DNA of 8,202 bases from Oscillospiraceae bacterium (lineage in GTDB: Bacteria > Bacillota > Clostridia > Oscillospirales > Ruminococcaceae): NCBI GenBank assembly GCA_031285945.1, contig JAITVF010000001.1:1-8202 (forward strand), written 5' to 3'. Both the position numbers and the translations under genes were made by a program. The notes below the pieces were generated by a model. The model was not told where the DNA came from, did not search any database, and saw nothing but the letters and a program-made list of their open reading frames with translations. Every line of letters starts with the position of its first letter. The first letter of the stretch is position 1. Below, in pieces: positions 1-6,710 of the stretch.

Positions 1-1
1 C

Positions 2-313
2 TTCTACACTGTTGCCGGGAGCCAGAAGCAGGTTTCGATCCGGGTTCTCGAGAGCCTCTGCTCATCTCAGACGGCGTCACCCGACGAGGGGACCGAGATC
101 GGCGAGGCAATTCTTGAGCTGCCCGAGGGCCTTTCGGCCGGGAGCCCCTTAGAGATCGAGTTTGCCCTGAGCGAGGGGGGGCTTTTGGAGCTGCGGGCGG
201 TTGAAAAAACCATGGGCCGCGAGGTTATGGCCCGCTTTGAAACCGCCGACGCGATTTCGGGCCGGGAGCTTAATTTGGCAAAGCAGCGGGTTGAGGACTC
301 TATGATACTGTAA
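2..313 (+). CDS. Hsp70/DnaK-like protein, C-terminal fragment
   Basis: This is the last 103 codons of a gene that enters from the left edge, ending in TAA at 311-313. The fragment begins FYTVAGSQKQVSIRVLE, which matches the start of the Hsp70 substrate-binding beta-sandwich (in DnaK, a stretch of the type FSTAADNQ..VDIHVLQGE). It continues with a strand pattern typical of that domain (GEAILELPEGL, then LEIEFALSEGGLLELRAVEK). After the beta domain only about 20 residues remain, a short amphipathic stretch (SGRELNLAKQRVEDSMIL). The usual alpha-helical lid of about 100 residues is therefore missing or vestigial. The family ATPase domain should lie outside the window. By family knowledge it would bind exposed peptide segments in an ATP-dependent way. 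The next gene follows 67 bp later on the same strand and encodes J-like modules, which supports an Hsp70 assignment. The ORF track gives no entry for this frame, so the call rests on my own translation. Confidence 0.8.
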   Translation, partial: FYTVAGSQKQVSIRVLESLCSSQTASPDEGTEIGEAILELPEGLSAGSPLEIEFALSEGGLLELRAVEKTMGREVMARFETADAISGRELNLAKQRVEDSMIL

Positions 314-343
314 GAAGATGTTCTAAACCTACAATATGATCCG

Positions 344-356
344 CTTGTGGTAAAAT
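344..356 (+). promoter_or_regulatory. Possible extended -10 promoter for the J-like/zinc-ribbon gene
   Basis: The 67-bp gap between the Hsp70-like stop and the next start contains TAAAAT at 351-356, directly preceded by TGG, giving an extended -10 (TGnTAAAAT). No good -35 box is visible 17 bp upstream. Transcription would start around 363, just before the ribosome binding site. The gene may equally be read through from the Hsp70-like gene. Confidence 0.3.
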
Positions 357-380
357 TCCGGCGGATTGGGAGTATACGCA

Positions 381-3335
381 ATGGAACGGGAAAACTATTA
401 TGTGCTGCTCGAGCTGCCCATCGATCCGCCGTGCGTGGATCCGGGGCAGATAAGAGCCGCGATAGGCCGCAAAAAGCTTGAGTGGACTCGCTGGCAGGAT
501 AACCCGGCGAAGCGCACCCTTGCCCTTGCGTACCTGGGTATGGTTCCTGATATTGAGGAAAACATGTTCAGCCCCACCCTGAGAAAGCAGGAGGCACGCG
601 AGGCAAAGCTAGCCTTAAAGCACGCGCTGCGCCGCTTTGAGGCTGAGCTGCGTATTCTCGAGGGTAAGGGTCACATCCTCCCCAGGGAGGTCGCGGCCCT
701 GGCCGCCCGCTACCGGGTATGGGGGGTAGACCAGAACCGTGTCCGCCAGTCGGCCAAAACCCCCGTATCCGATCTCCCGCCACCGCCGGCAACGGAGGAA
801 GCGGGCGAAATTATAGACAGGGTCACCGCCAAAAGCATTAAGCGAAATCTTTCAGTCGCCGGGTTTCCCGATCTTTACGCCTTTTTGGGGGAGCCGCGCT
901 ATTCCTCGATAAAAAAACTCCGCGAGGCGGCCGAGACCAGGCGCCGCGAGGCCGCCTCCAGCCGCTCGCCCGCCTCGGCCGCCGCCCAGGAGCTGGCGGG
1001 CATGGCTCTTAGGCTCTTTGAAAGCTTTGACACAAAGCAGATGTACGACCGCTATCTAAAGGTGAGCGATTATCCCGGCCTCGCCGAAATGATCGACGAG
1101 GAGTTTACCCGCCAAAAATACCTGAGCAACGAAGCTCTGCTCAGGCTCATAAACTACGGCGTCGAAGCCTGTGGCATAAGGGTGCTCGAGGCCGAGGAGT
1201 TCATAAGGCGCTATTCGGGCGCCTATCATATTCCCGTAGGCGGCGAAAAGCCCCTCATTCGCTGCCCCGCCTGCAAGGAGCGGGTAACCCGCGAAAGCGT
1301 GGTCTGCTCTTACTGCGCGCAGCCCCTTAGCGGCTTTTGCCCAGGCTGCGACACCCCGTACGAGGAAGGCCCAGCCGCCTGCCCCGCCTGCGGATTTCTG
1401 CTGGGCGATATGGTTAAGGCGCTGCCTTATCTCGACGACGCCCGGGGCGCCTTGATCGAGGGCAAATGGAGCGTGGCCCACCGAGGCCTACAGTTTGTTG
1501 AAAACTACTGGCCCGCCCACCCCGAGCTCGAGCAGCTGCGCAAGCGCTCGCAGCAGCTCGAGGAGCGCTATGCCAGGCTTATGGGGCAGATAGACGATTG
1601 CATAGCTAAAATCCAGTACTACGCCGCCCTTTCGCTGATAGAGGAGGCCGAGGCCAAAAACGTCGCCACTCCCTCGGCGACGGTACGCCAGGTCCGCAGG
1701 GTGCTCGACGACCTTGAGGCGCAGCTCGCGGCGATAGCGGGCGCCCCCGACCTTGATGTTCCGCTGCTCATGCGGCTTGAGCGGACGGTTTCCGACTCGC
1801 TGGAGGTGCAGAGGCTTCTTTCGGGCCACCCGCCCGAAGCCCCCACCTCCCTGAGCGCCTCGGTGGCGGGCAGGGTTGTCCGGCTGGGCTGGTCGGACGC
1901 CGGCGCGCCCGGAGCCGCTACCTACCTGCTGGTTCGCCTTAAGGGCTCGGTTCCCCTTACCCCATTTGACGGCGACGTTATCTACGAGGGTCAGGCCTGC
2001 TCCTTTGTCGACCGGGCCGCCGATCCCCTGGCCGATTATTACTACCGCGTCTTTACAAAAAGAAGCACGATATACTCTAAAAACGGGGCCTCCTTCGGGC
2101 CGGTAACCCTCATACCCGAGCTTGAGAATCTGCGGATTCTCCCCGCCGACCAGGGCGCGCAGATATCCTGGCGGTTCAACCCCGACATAAAGGAGGTCAT
2201 AATCTGGCGAAAGCTGGGCGGCGAGCGCCCCGAGGCGCCGGGAGAGGGCGTTCTCCTGGAAACGGGCAGGGTCGACGGATTTGTCGACACCAGGATAAAA
2301 AACGACGTAGAATACTGGTACTACCTCTCTGCCGTTTACCAGGTTGAGGGCAAGAGGCTGCAATCCAAAGGCGTTTGCGAAATGATCACCCCCCACCGGA
2401 TACTCGCCCCCACCGACCGACTCGCCATAGCCGCAAGCCAGTACGGCGACAACGAGTACGTTGTAAACTGGAACAATCCAGAGCTCCGCGATTTGATACT
2501 TCTTGCCAGCAATACAAAGCCCAAATTCAAAACGGGGGAGATTTTTCCCGTTCAGGAGCTTTTAGGCAGCTACCGCAACCTTTCGCTACACGCAAGAACC
2601 GCCGACTCGGGGCGGTTTCGCTACAGCTTTACGGGCGGCGCTTTTATTTTTGCGGCCACCCTCTTCGGCAAATTCGCGGCGGTGGGCGAGCCCTGCTACC
2701 TCACCAACCTGCGCGACGTTACCGAGCTTACCGCCGATCTTATCGACGGCGATCTCTGCCTGAACATGCGCTGGCCCCCGGGCCTTAACGAAATAGCGGT
2801 CGTTTACCGCCCCGACGGCTACCCGGCCTCGCCGGCGGAGCTTGGCGCCGGCGTTATTCGGGTAACAAAGGAAGAATACGATTACGACGCGGGCGTGATA
2901 ATCAAACGGCCGGCGGGCGGGAGCTTTTACTTTAAGGTATTCGCCGTATATCAGGGGGCGGAGGGCGAGGAGTTCTCAGAAGGGGTGGCCTTAGCCTGGA
3001 GCAACCAGCCCAGACAGGAGATCTTTTACCGCTTTGCCTACAAAAAAAAGCTGATAGGAAAGCAGGCCGAGCTCAGCCTGACACTTTCGGGCCCTAAAAT
3101 TTTTACCATGCCCACAGCCCTCATAGTAGGCCGCAGGGACAGGCTCCCACTCAGCCGCGCGGACGGCGAGGTAATGTTTGAATTGAACCAGGAGACACGG
3201 GTAAACGGCGAGGTTGTTTTCCAGTACCAGGTTGACCCAGTCCCCCCCGAAACCTGTTTGAGACTCTTTTTCGCCGACGACAATTACTACCGCGGCTTTC
3301 GCCTGCTCCCCTCGAGCGAGCTTAAGATTACCTGA
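381..3335 (+). CDS. 984-aa J-like / double zinc ribbon / fibronectin-III protein
   Basis: I do not know a named homologue; the architecture is readable. Residues about 5-110 (NYYVLLEL, helical) and about 164-275 (DLYAFLG ... DTKQMYDRYL) look like two degenerate J-domain modules; neither has the HPD tripeptide needed to stimulate Hsp70 ATPase. A double zinc ribbon follows, with four CxxC knuckles at Cys295/298, 309/312, 320/323 and 334/337. Residues 345-480 are helical and charged, possibly coiled coil or TPR-like. From about 483 the chain is beta-rich: two convincing fibronectin-III-like domains (483-577, 578-671), two weaker ones (672-776, 777-875) and a beta tail to 984. No signal peptide or membrane segment is seen, so it is probably cytoplasmic. 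The start is ATG 381, with GGGAG at 368-372 eight bases upstream; an in-frame TTG at 366 lies too close to that site. Neighbours suggest a scaffold or client adaptor working with the Hsp70-like protein and the GTPase. Confidence 0.85.
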   Translation: MERENYYVLLELPIDPPCVDPGQIRAAIGRKKLEWTRWQDNPAKRTLALAYLGMVPDIEENMFSPTLRKQEAREAKLALKHALRRFEAELRILEGKGHILPREVAALAARYRVWGVDQNRVRQSAKTPVSDLPPPPATEEAGEIIDRVTAKSIKRNLSVAGFPDLYAFLGEPRYSSIKKLREAAETRRREAASSRSPASAAAQELAGMALRLFESFDTKQMYDRYLKVSDYPGLAEMIDEEFTRQKYLSNEALLRLINYGVEACGIRVLEAEEFIRRYSGAYHIPVGGEKPLIRCPACKERVTRESVVCSYCAQPLSGFCPGCDTPYEEGPAACPACGFLLGDMVKALPYLDDARGALIEGKWSVAHRGLQFVENYWPAHPELEQLRKRSQQLEERYARLMGQIDDCIAKIQYYAALSLIEEAEAKNVATPSATVRQVRRVLDDLEAQLAAIAGAPDLDVPLLMRLERTVSDSLEVQRLLSGHPPEAPTSLSASVAGRVVRLGWSDAGAPGAATYLLVRLKGSVPLTPFDGDVIYEGQACSFVDRAADPLADYYYRVFTKRSTIYSKNGASFGPVTLIPELENLRILPADQGAQISWRFNPDIKEVIIWRKLGGERPEAPGEGVLLETGRVDGFVDTRIKNDVEYWYYLSAVYQVEGKRLQSKGVCEMITPHRILAPTDRLAIAASQYGDNEYVVNWNNPELRDLILLASNTKPKFKTGEIFPVQELLGSYRNLSLHARTADSGRFRYSFTGGAFIFAATLFGKFAAVGEPCYLTNLRDVTELTADLIDGDLCLNMRWPPGLNEIAVVYRPDGYPASPAELGAGVIRVTKEEYDYDAGVIIKRPAGGSFYFKVFAVYQGAEGEEFSEGVALAWSNQPRQEIFYRFAYKKKLIGKQAELSLTLSGPKIFTMPTALIVGRRDRLPLSRADGEVMFELNQETRVNGEVVFQYQVDPVPPETCLRLFFADDNYYRGFRLLPSSELKIT

Positions 3336-3359
3336 CGGGGGCCGGCGTTTATATCCCGC

Positions 3360-3378
3360 GGGCGATCGCGGATCGCCC
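3360..3378 (+). terminator. GC-rich hairpin just after the J-like/zinc-ribbon gene
   Basis: A perfect 8-bp stem (GGGCGATC / GATCGCCC) with a GCG loop starts 25 bp after the stop codon. No run of T follows, so it could be a weak terminator, a processing or stability hairpin, or a chance GC-rich palindrome. Confidence 0.35.
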
Positions 3379-3422
3379 ATACATGCCTTTAGAGTAATTA
3401 ATTTCTAATTCCCATTTTCTAA

Positions 3423-3521
3423 GTAACCGCTGATTTAATAATAATTTGCTTTTTACAGCTACGGCATTATGCTGTGTTTTCCCCGCCAAAGGCGGGGAAA
3501 ACACAATAAATCAGTGATTAC
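3423..3521. mobile_element. MITE-like palindromic element, 99 bp
   Basis: The ends are inverted repeats of 15 bp: 3423-3437 (GTAACCGCTGATTTA) against the complement of 3507-3521 (GTAATCACTGATTTA), 13 of 15 identical. A CTAA tetranucleotide sits immediately outside each end (3419-3422 and 3522-3525), which may be a target-site duplication. Inside is a perfect 15-bp hairpin at 3473-3505. The element is too short to code for anything and is AT-rich compared with its flanks. It lies between the J-like gene and the GTPase gene. A non-autonomous element is the best reading; only one copy is in this window, so mobility is inferred. Confidence 0.45.
3473..3505. repeat. Perfect 15-bp inverted repeat with 3-nt loop
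   Basis: Arms are 3473-3487 (TGTGTTTTCCCCGCC) and 3491-3505 with an AAA loop. The T-tract lies on the 5' side of the GC block and the A-tract on the 3' side, the reverse of an intrinsic terminator on either strand. It sits inside the MITE-like element and is probably its core; a regulator binding site is an alternative. Confidence 0.75.
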
Positions 3522-3550
3522 CTAACAACTATACGCGGGGGTCCTTAACC

Positions 3551-4642
3551 ATGAAAGAGTGTCCAAGGTGCTTTGCGCCGGCCGAGCGGGCGGGGCTTTC
3601 CTGCTCCGCGCCCCACTGCGGGCGGGCGGGAATACCGCTGGAGGATGCGGAGGCTTTGCCGGGCGCCGGAAAAAAGCCGGTCTGCCCGGCCTGCGGCTCA
3701 CGGCTTACCGTGCGCATTTGCAGGGAATGCGGGTTTTCGACCGATCTTTCGGCCGGCGCCAAAGAAACCCTTTCCATCTCCCTGGTGGGGGCTACCGGCT
3801 CGGGAAAATCCTGTATGCTGGCCACAATGCTCCACGAGCTGGGCGGAGATTTTGGCCGCCTGCACGGCGCAGCCCTTTATCCCACCGGCGGGGACCGCAC
3901 CATGAGCCAGTATGAGCGGCTTTACCACACCCCCCTTTACGAGCAGGGAATCTGCGTTCCCGCAACCGATGAGGAAATCGACCCCTTAACCTGGGCGCTT
4001 GTCTTCGGCGGCCAGGAAAACGCAGGGCGGGCGCTGGGGCTCACCCTTTACGATTCCTGCGGCGCTACCTTTAAAAGCGAGCAGCAGATGTCCCGCTACA
4101 ACCGCAGCCTTTATCATTCCTCGGCCATATTTTTTCTTATAGACCCAAGGCAGTTCCCTGCCCCCCGCGAAGCCCTGGGGAAGGGGCGTCGCAAAAAAAC
4201 TGCGGCCCCTGTTGAGGATAATCCCCAAAAGCTACTGCTGCGGACTATTCATCTTATCCGTGCCGGGCTTTCTATGGAAGGGGTGGATAAAAAGCTTCCC
4301 ATGCCAATAGCGGTATGCCTTACAAAAATGGATACGATGTTTCCCTTTCTCGATAAGGCGAGCTTTTTGGCCGACCCCAGCCGCCATCTGCGCCGCCCCA
4401 TGCTGAGCGCCACCGATTTTTCGAGCTGTGACCTCGAAACCCGCAGCCTTATAGAAAGCTGGGGAGGCCGCGAGTTTATAGCCCATGTGGAAAGCCAGTT
4501 CACAAAGAGCGCATTTTTTGGGCTAAGCTCCTTAGGCGGGCAGCCGGGCAGCCGAAACGAGATTCTGCGAGTCGCCCCTCACCGCGTACTTGACCCGCTT
4601 CTCTGGCTCATGTGGAAGGGTCAGGTTTTAAAGACGGGCTGA
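3551..4642 (+). CDS. Zinc-ribbon P-loop GTPase-like protein
   Basis: This 363-aa protein opens with two probable zinc ribbons: Cys4/Cys7 with Cys18/Cys23, and Cys45/Cys48 with Cys57/Cys60. A P-loop domain follows: Walker A GATGSGKS at 80-87, a DxxG-like switch II motif LYDSCGATF around Asp168-Gly171, a hydrophobic strand FFLID at 194-198, and a base-recognition motif TKMD at 258-261 in place of NKxD. LSSLG at 325-329 is a plausible G5 loop. The chain ends with DPLLWLM near 348-354. These features fit a TRAFAC-type GTPase, possibly related to the 'double-GTPase' (DO-GTPase) families described in predicted bacterial NTP-dependent conflict systems; that placement is from memory and inferred. No membrane segment is visible. 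ATG 3551 has a weak G-rich ribosome site at 3537-3541. The gene lies 215 bp after the J-like gene on the same strand. The substrate or partner is unknown. Confidence 0.85.
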   Translation: MKECPRCFAPAERAGLSCSAPHCGRAGIPLEDAEALPGAGKKPVCPACGSRLTVRICRECGFSTDLSAGAKETLSISLVGATGSGKSCMLATMLHELGGDFGRLHGAALYPTGGDRTMSQYERLYHTPLYEQGICVPATDEEIDPLTWALVFGGQENAGRALGLTLYDSCGATFKSEQQMSRYNRSLYHSSAIFFLIDPRQFPAPREALGKGRRKKTAAPVEDNPQKLLLRTIHLIRAGLSMEGVDKKLPMPIAVCLTKMDTMFPFLDKASFLADPSRHLRRPMLSATDFSSCDLETRSLIESWGGREFIAHVESQFTKSAFFGLSSLGGQPGSRNEILRVAPHRVLDPLLWLMWKGQVLKTG

Positions 4643-4672
4643 GGGCTAAAAAAGATACATAACGCAAAAGCC

Positions 4673-4712
4673 CGGGCGGGATACCTCAAAAAAGTATCCC
4701 GCCCGTTGATTT
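4673..4712 (+). terminator. Intrinsic terminator after the GTPase gene
   Basis: A perfect 12-bp stem, CGGGCGGGATAC at 4673-4684 and its complement at 4694-4705, has a 9-nt A-rich loop and is followed by the T-rich stretch TTGATTT. It lies 30 bp after the GTPase stop. On the opposite strand the stem is followed by GGCTTTTG, so it may also stop transcription arriving from the transporter gene. Confidence 0.7.
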
Positions 4713-4763
4713 TATAGCAATTGTAAGAAATGAGCGGAAAAAGTCTTATCTACAATTGCTATA
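4713..4763. repeat. Inverted-repeat unit with 13-bp perfect ends
   Basis: The ends TATAGCAATTGTA (4713-4725) and TACAATTGCTATA (4751-4763) are exact inverted repeats around a 25-nt centre. Pairing can continue inward (AAGA with TCTT) if a short bulge is allowed. The unit starts directly after the terminator. It resembles small palindromic intergenic repeats, but no second copy is visible here. Confidence 0.6.
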
Positions 4764-4771
4764 ACGGGCAT

Positions 4772-4817
4772 GGCCATCCGGCTCGCCACCTGCGGGTGGC
4801 AACCGCCGGATATGGCC
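4772..4817. repeat. Long GC-rich hairpin
   Basis: An outer stem (GGCCATCCGGC at 4772-4782 with GCCGGATATGGCC at 4805-4817, small bulge) encloses an inner stem (GCCACC 4785-4790 with GGTGGC 4795-4800, loop TGCG). There is no T-tract on either side, so it is not an obvious terminator. It is the third of four adjacent palindromes. Confidence 0.6.
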
Positions 4818-4818
4818 G

Positions 4819-4877
4819 ATAGAGCAATGCGCGCCATACGGCATCGAATTCCCGGTTATTTTGGCGCATTGCTCTAT
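4819..4877. repeat. Inverted-repeat unit with 14-bp perfect ends
   Basis: The ends ATAGAGCAATGCGC (4819-4832) and GCGCATTGCTCTAT (4864-4877) are exact inverted repeats around a 31-nt centre. The motif (ATAG..CAATG) is loosely like the ends of the unit at 4713-4763 (TATAGCAATTG), hinting that the two are related. For the transporter gene on the other strand, this is the first hairpin after its stop codon. Confidence 0.6.
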
Positions 4878-4927
4878 TTATCAAACAAGCCCTAGTACTA
4901 ATCCGCAAATAAAATGCTTTTATAATA

Positions 4928-6562
4928 TTACTCTATTGCTTCCCCCGCCGTCTTATTTGAAAAGGCCCGTATAATCAGCAGGATAAGAACTAAGAGCACG
5001 CCGCTGACAGATAGGGCAATGGCCGCGTTTTGCACATATCCGGCAATGATATATCCTATAAAGGACACGCCGGCCACAACCATGGCGTAGGGGATCTGGG
5101 TGGAAACATGGGCGATGTGATTGCACTGCGCGCCGGTGGAGGACATTATGGTAGTGTCGGAGATGGGGGATATGTGGTCTCCGCAGACCGCGCCCGCGAG
5201 CACCGCCGAGATGGTGATGATCAGCAGCTCGCTCATTTCGGGAAATATGGGGAGGCAAATGGGCAGAAGTATGCCGAAGGTGCCCCAGCTGGTGCCGGTC
5301 GCGAAAGCGAGCCCAAGCGCCACCGCAAACATAAGGGCGGGTAAAAAGGCGCTTACCGCGGCGCCGCTCTCAACCAGGCCTCCGACAAAGGCGCCGGCGC
5401 CCAGGCCGTCCTTGCAGAATCCGCTCAGGGTCCACGCGAAGGTGAGTATGAGTATGGCCGGGATCATCTGGCGGAAGCCTTCGGGCAGGCTGCCCGCAAA
5501 CTGCCTGAAGGACACTACCCCGCGTGGCACATAGAGAACGAATGTAAAGAGCAGCGCGATAATGGAGCCTATGGCGAGCCCCCGGGAGGCGTCGCAGTCG
5601 CGAAAGGCGGCGATAAAGCCCACACCGTCGAGTATTCCGCCGGTGTAGACCATGCCAAAGATGCAGCAGCCGATAAGAACCAGAACCGGCAGTATAAGGT
5701 CAAAGGCGCGGCCGCGGGGACTGGGCTCGGCCTGCTCAGACGCGCTTACGTACTCGTTTTTGCCGCCGCCGAATAAATTCCCGGTGGTGTGGGCGATATG
5801 CTCCTGGCGCTTCATGGGGCCAAAGTCGAAGCCTAAGGCGCTTATGATGATGACCATGGCCATGGTGAGCAGAGCGTAAAGATTGTAGGGAATGGCCCGC
5901 AAAAAGACGTCGAACCCGTCGATAGCGTCGCTGTTGACCGATGAGGTGACGGCCGCCGCCCAGCTTGAGATGGGGGCGATTATGCAGACAGGGGCGGCGG
6001 TCGCGTCTATAAGGTAAGCGAGCTTTGCCCTGGAAATCTTTTGCTTGTCGGTTACGGGGGTCATTACGCTGCCCACCGTAAGGCAGTTAAAGTAGTCGTC
6101 CACAAAGATAAGAACCCCCAGCCCAAAGGTTGAAAGCAGTGCGCCGCGTTTTGAGTTAATCTTGCGGCTTGCCCACTTACCGTAGGCCGCCGAGCCCCCC
6201 GCCGTGTTCATGAGGCTTACCAGAGCCCCCAGCAGCACGAGAAAGATAAGTATTCCCGCGTTCCACTGATCGGCGACCTTGCCTGTTAGCATGTCGGATA
6301 TGGCCACAACCGAGTTGAAGGGGTTAAAGTTTGCGGTCAGAAGCGCGCCCGAAAGTATGCCGATAAAGAGCGAGCTGTAAACCTCTTTTGTAATAAGCGC
6401 GAGCCCAATCGCTATTACGGGGGGCAAAAGGGACAACGCGGTGCCGTAAAAGGGGCCGGCCGTCGCCTCGCCCTCTGAGGACATGGCCGGGGTCGCCAGC
6501 ATTGCAAGCAGAGCAAGGGCTACAAGGACCGGAATCAAAACGCGACGGGTGACGGTTGCCAT
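4928..6562 (-). CDS. lysW: NhaC-family transporter, predicted lysine transporter
   Basis: A 544-aa polytopic membrane protein of the Na+/H+ antiporter NhaC family. Family hallmarks are FVDDYFNCLTVGSVMTPVTD at 153-172, ATGTSWGTFGILLPI at 421-435 and GAVCGDHISPISDTTIMSS at 457-475. Hydrophobic segments recur from about 42 to 532, with a hydrophilic loop at about 250-283. The N-terminus (TRRVLIPVLVALALLAMLATPAMSS) resembles a cleavable signal peptide or an extra membrane helix. The start is ATG at 6560-6562, eight bases after AAGGATG (6571-6577); the GTG at 6569-6571 overlaps that site and is rejected. A lysine riboswitch and terminator in its leader predict repression by lysine. NhaC-family proteins under lysine riboswitches have been predicted to be lysine transporters (LysW). 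Lysine uptake is therefore the best guess; the symbol rests on this context, not on sequence alone. A lysine/proton or lysine/sodium exchanger is also possible. Confidence 0.85.
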   Translation of the reverse strand: MATVTRRVLIPVLVALALLAMLATPAMSSEGEATAGPFYGTALSLLPPVIAIGLALITKEVYSSLFIGILSGALLTANFNPFNSVVAISDMLTGKVADQWNAGILIFLVLLGALVSLMNTAGGSAAYGKWASRKINSKRGALLSTFGLGVLIFVDDYFNCLTVGSVMTPVTDKQKISRAKLAYLIDATAAPVCIIAPISSWAAAVTSSVNSDAIDGFDVFLRAIPYNLYALLTMAMVIIISALGFDFGPMKRQEHIAHTTGNLFGGGKNEYVSASEQAEPSPRGRAFDLILPVLVLIGCCIFGMVYTGGILDGVGFIAAFRDCDASRGLAIGSIIALLFTFVLYVPRGVVSFRQFAGSLPEGFRQMIPAILILTFAWTLSGFCKDGLGAGAFVGGLVESGAAVSAFLPALMFAVALGLAFATGTSWGTFGILLPICLPIFPEMSELLIITISAVLAGAVCGDHISPISDTTIMSSTGAQCNHIAHVSTQIPYAMVVAGVSFIGYIIAGYVQNAAIALSVSGVLLVLILLIIRAFSNKTAGEAIE

Positions 6563-6570
6563 AAAAAACA

Positions 6571-6577
6571 CATCCTT
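6571..6577 (-). promoter_or_regulatory. Shine-Dalgarno site of the transporter
   Basis: On the minus strand the site reads AAGGATG, eight bases before the ATG at 6560-6562. It decides the start codon, since the upstream in-frame GTG would sit on top of it. Confidence 0.75.
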
Positions 6578-6600
6578 AAATAAATCGTAATGCCAAGACG

Positions 6601-6610
6601 CCCCCCCCCC
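6601..6610. repeat. Homopolymer of ten C (ten G on the transcript)
   Basis: Exactly ten C on the + strand, in the transporter leader, lying between the riboswitch terminator and the Shine-Dalgarno site. Tracts this long are prone to replication slippage, and could alter leader length or structure near the ribosome site. They are also prone to sequencing error. Confidence 0.9.
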
Positions 6611-6645
6611 TCACATGCCGCAAGCCTGAAAAAGGGGCGGAATAA

Positions 6646-6694
6646 GGCAAAACAAAAAGAGCCGCAGCGGCAAAAAAACGCGCTGTGGCTCTTT
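6646..6694 (-). terminator. Riboswitch-linked intrinsic terminator
   Basis: Read on the minus strand, a 14-bp stem (6681-6694 with 6656-6669, one A-C mismatch) is followed by TTTTTGTTTTG. It begins 16 bases after the riboswitch P1 strand. The terminator arm contains AGCGC (complement of 6680-6684), which can pair with GCGCU in the riboswitch 3' end (complement of 6716-6720). This gives a plausible antiterminator that forms when lysine is absent. That pairing is inferred by eye. Confidence 0.85.
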
Positions 6695-6710
6695 ACAGTA
6701 AGCCGTTTTA

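Noticed and set aside
366..380. TTG start five codons upstream of ATG 381
   Set aside because: The ribosome site GGGAG at 368-372 overlaps this position and is correctly spaced only for ATG 381.
1488..2396. Long open frame of 302 codons on the minus strand inside the 984-aa gene
   Set aside because: It lies antisense to a strongly supported multidomain gene in GC-rich sequence where long antisense frames are common, and its translation shows no recognisable domain.
3473..3505. Intrinsic terminator reading of the perfect hairpin
   Set aside because: The T and A tracts are on the wrong sides of the GC block for termination on either strand.
5121..5534. Plus-strand frame of 137 codons opposite the transporter gene
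   Set aside because: It is antisense to a clearly conserved membrane protein and has a composition typical of a shadow frame.
6563..6571. GTG start for the transporter
   Set aside because: It overlaps the Shine-Dalgarno AAGGATG, which is correctly spaced for the ATG at 6560-6562.
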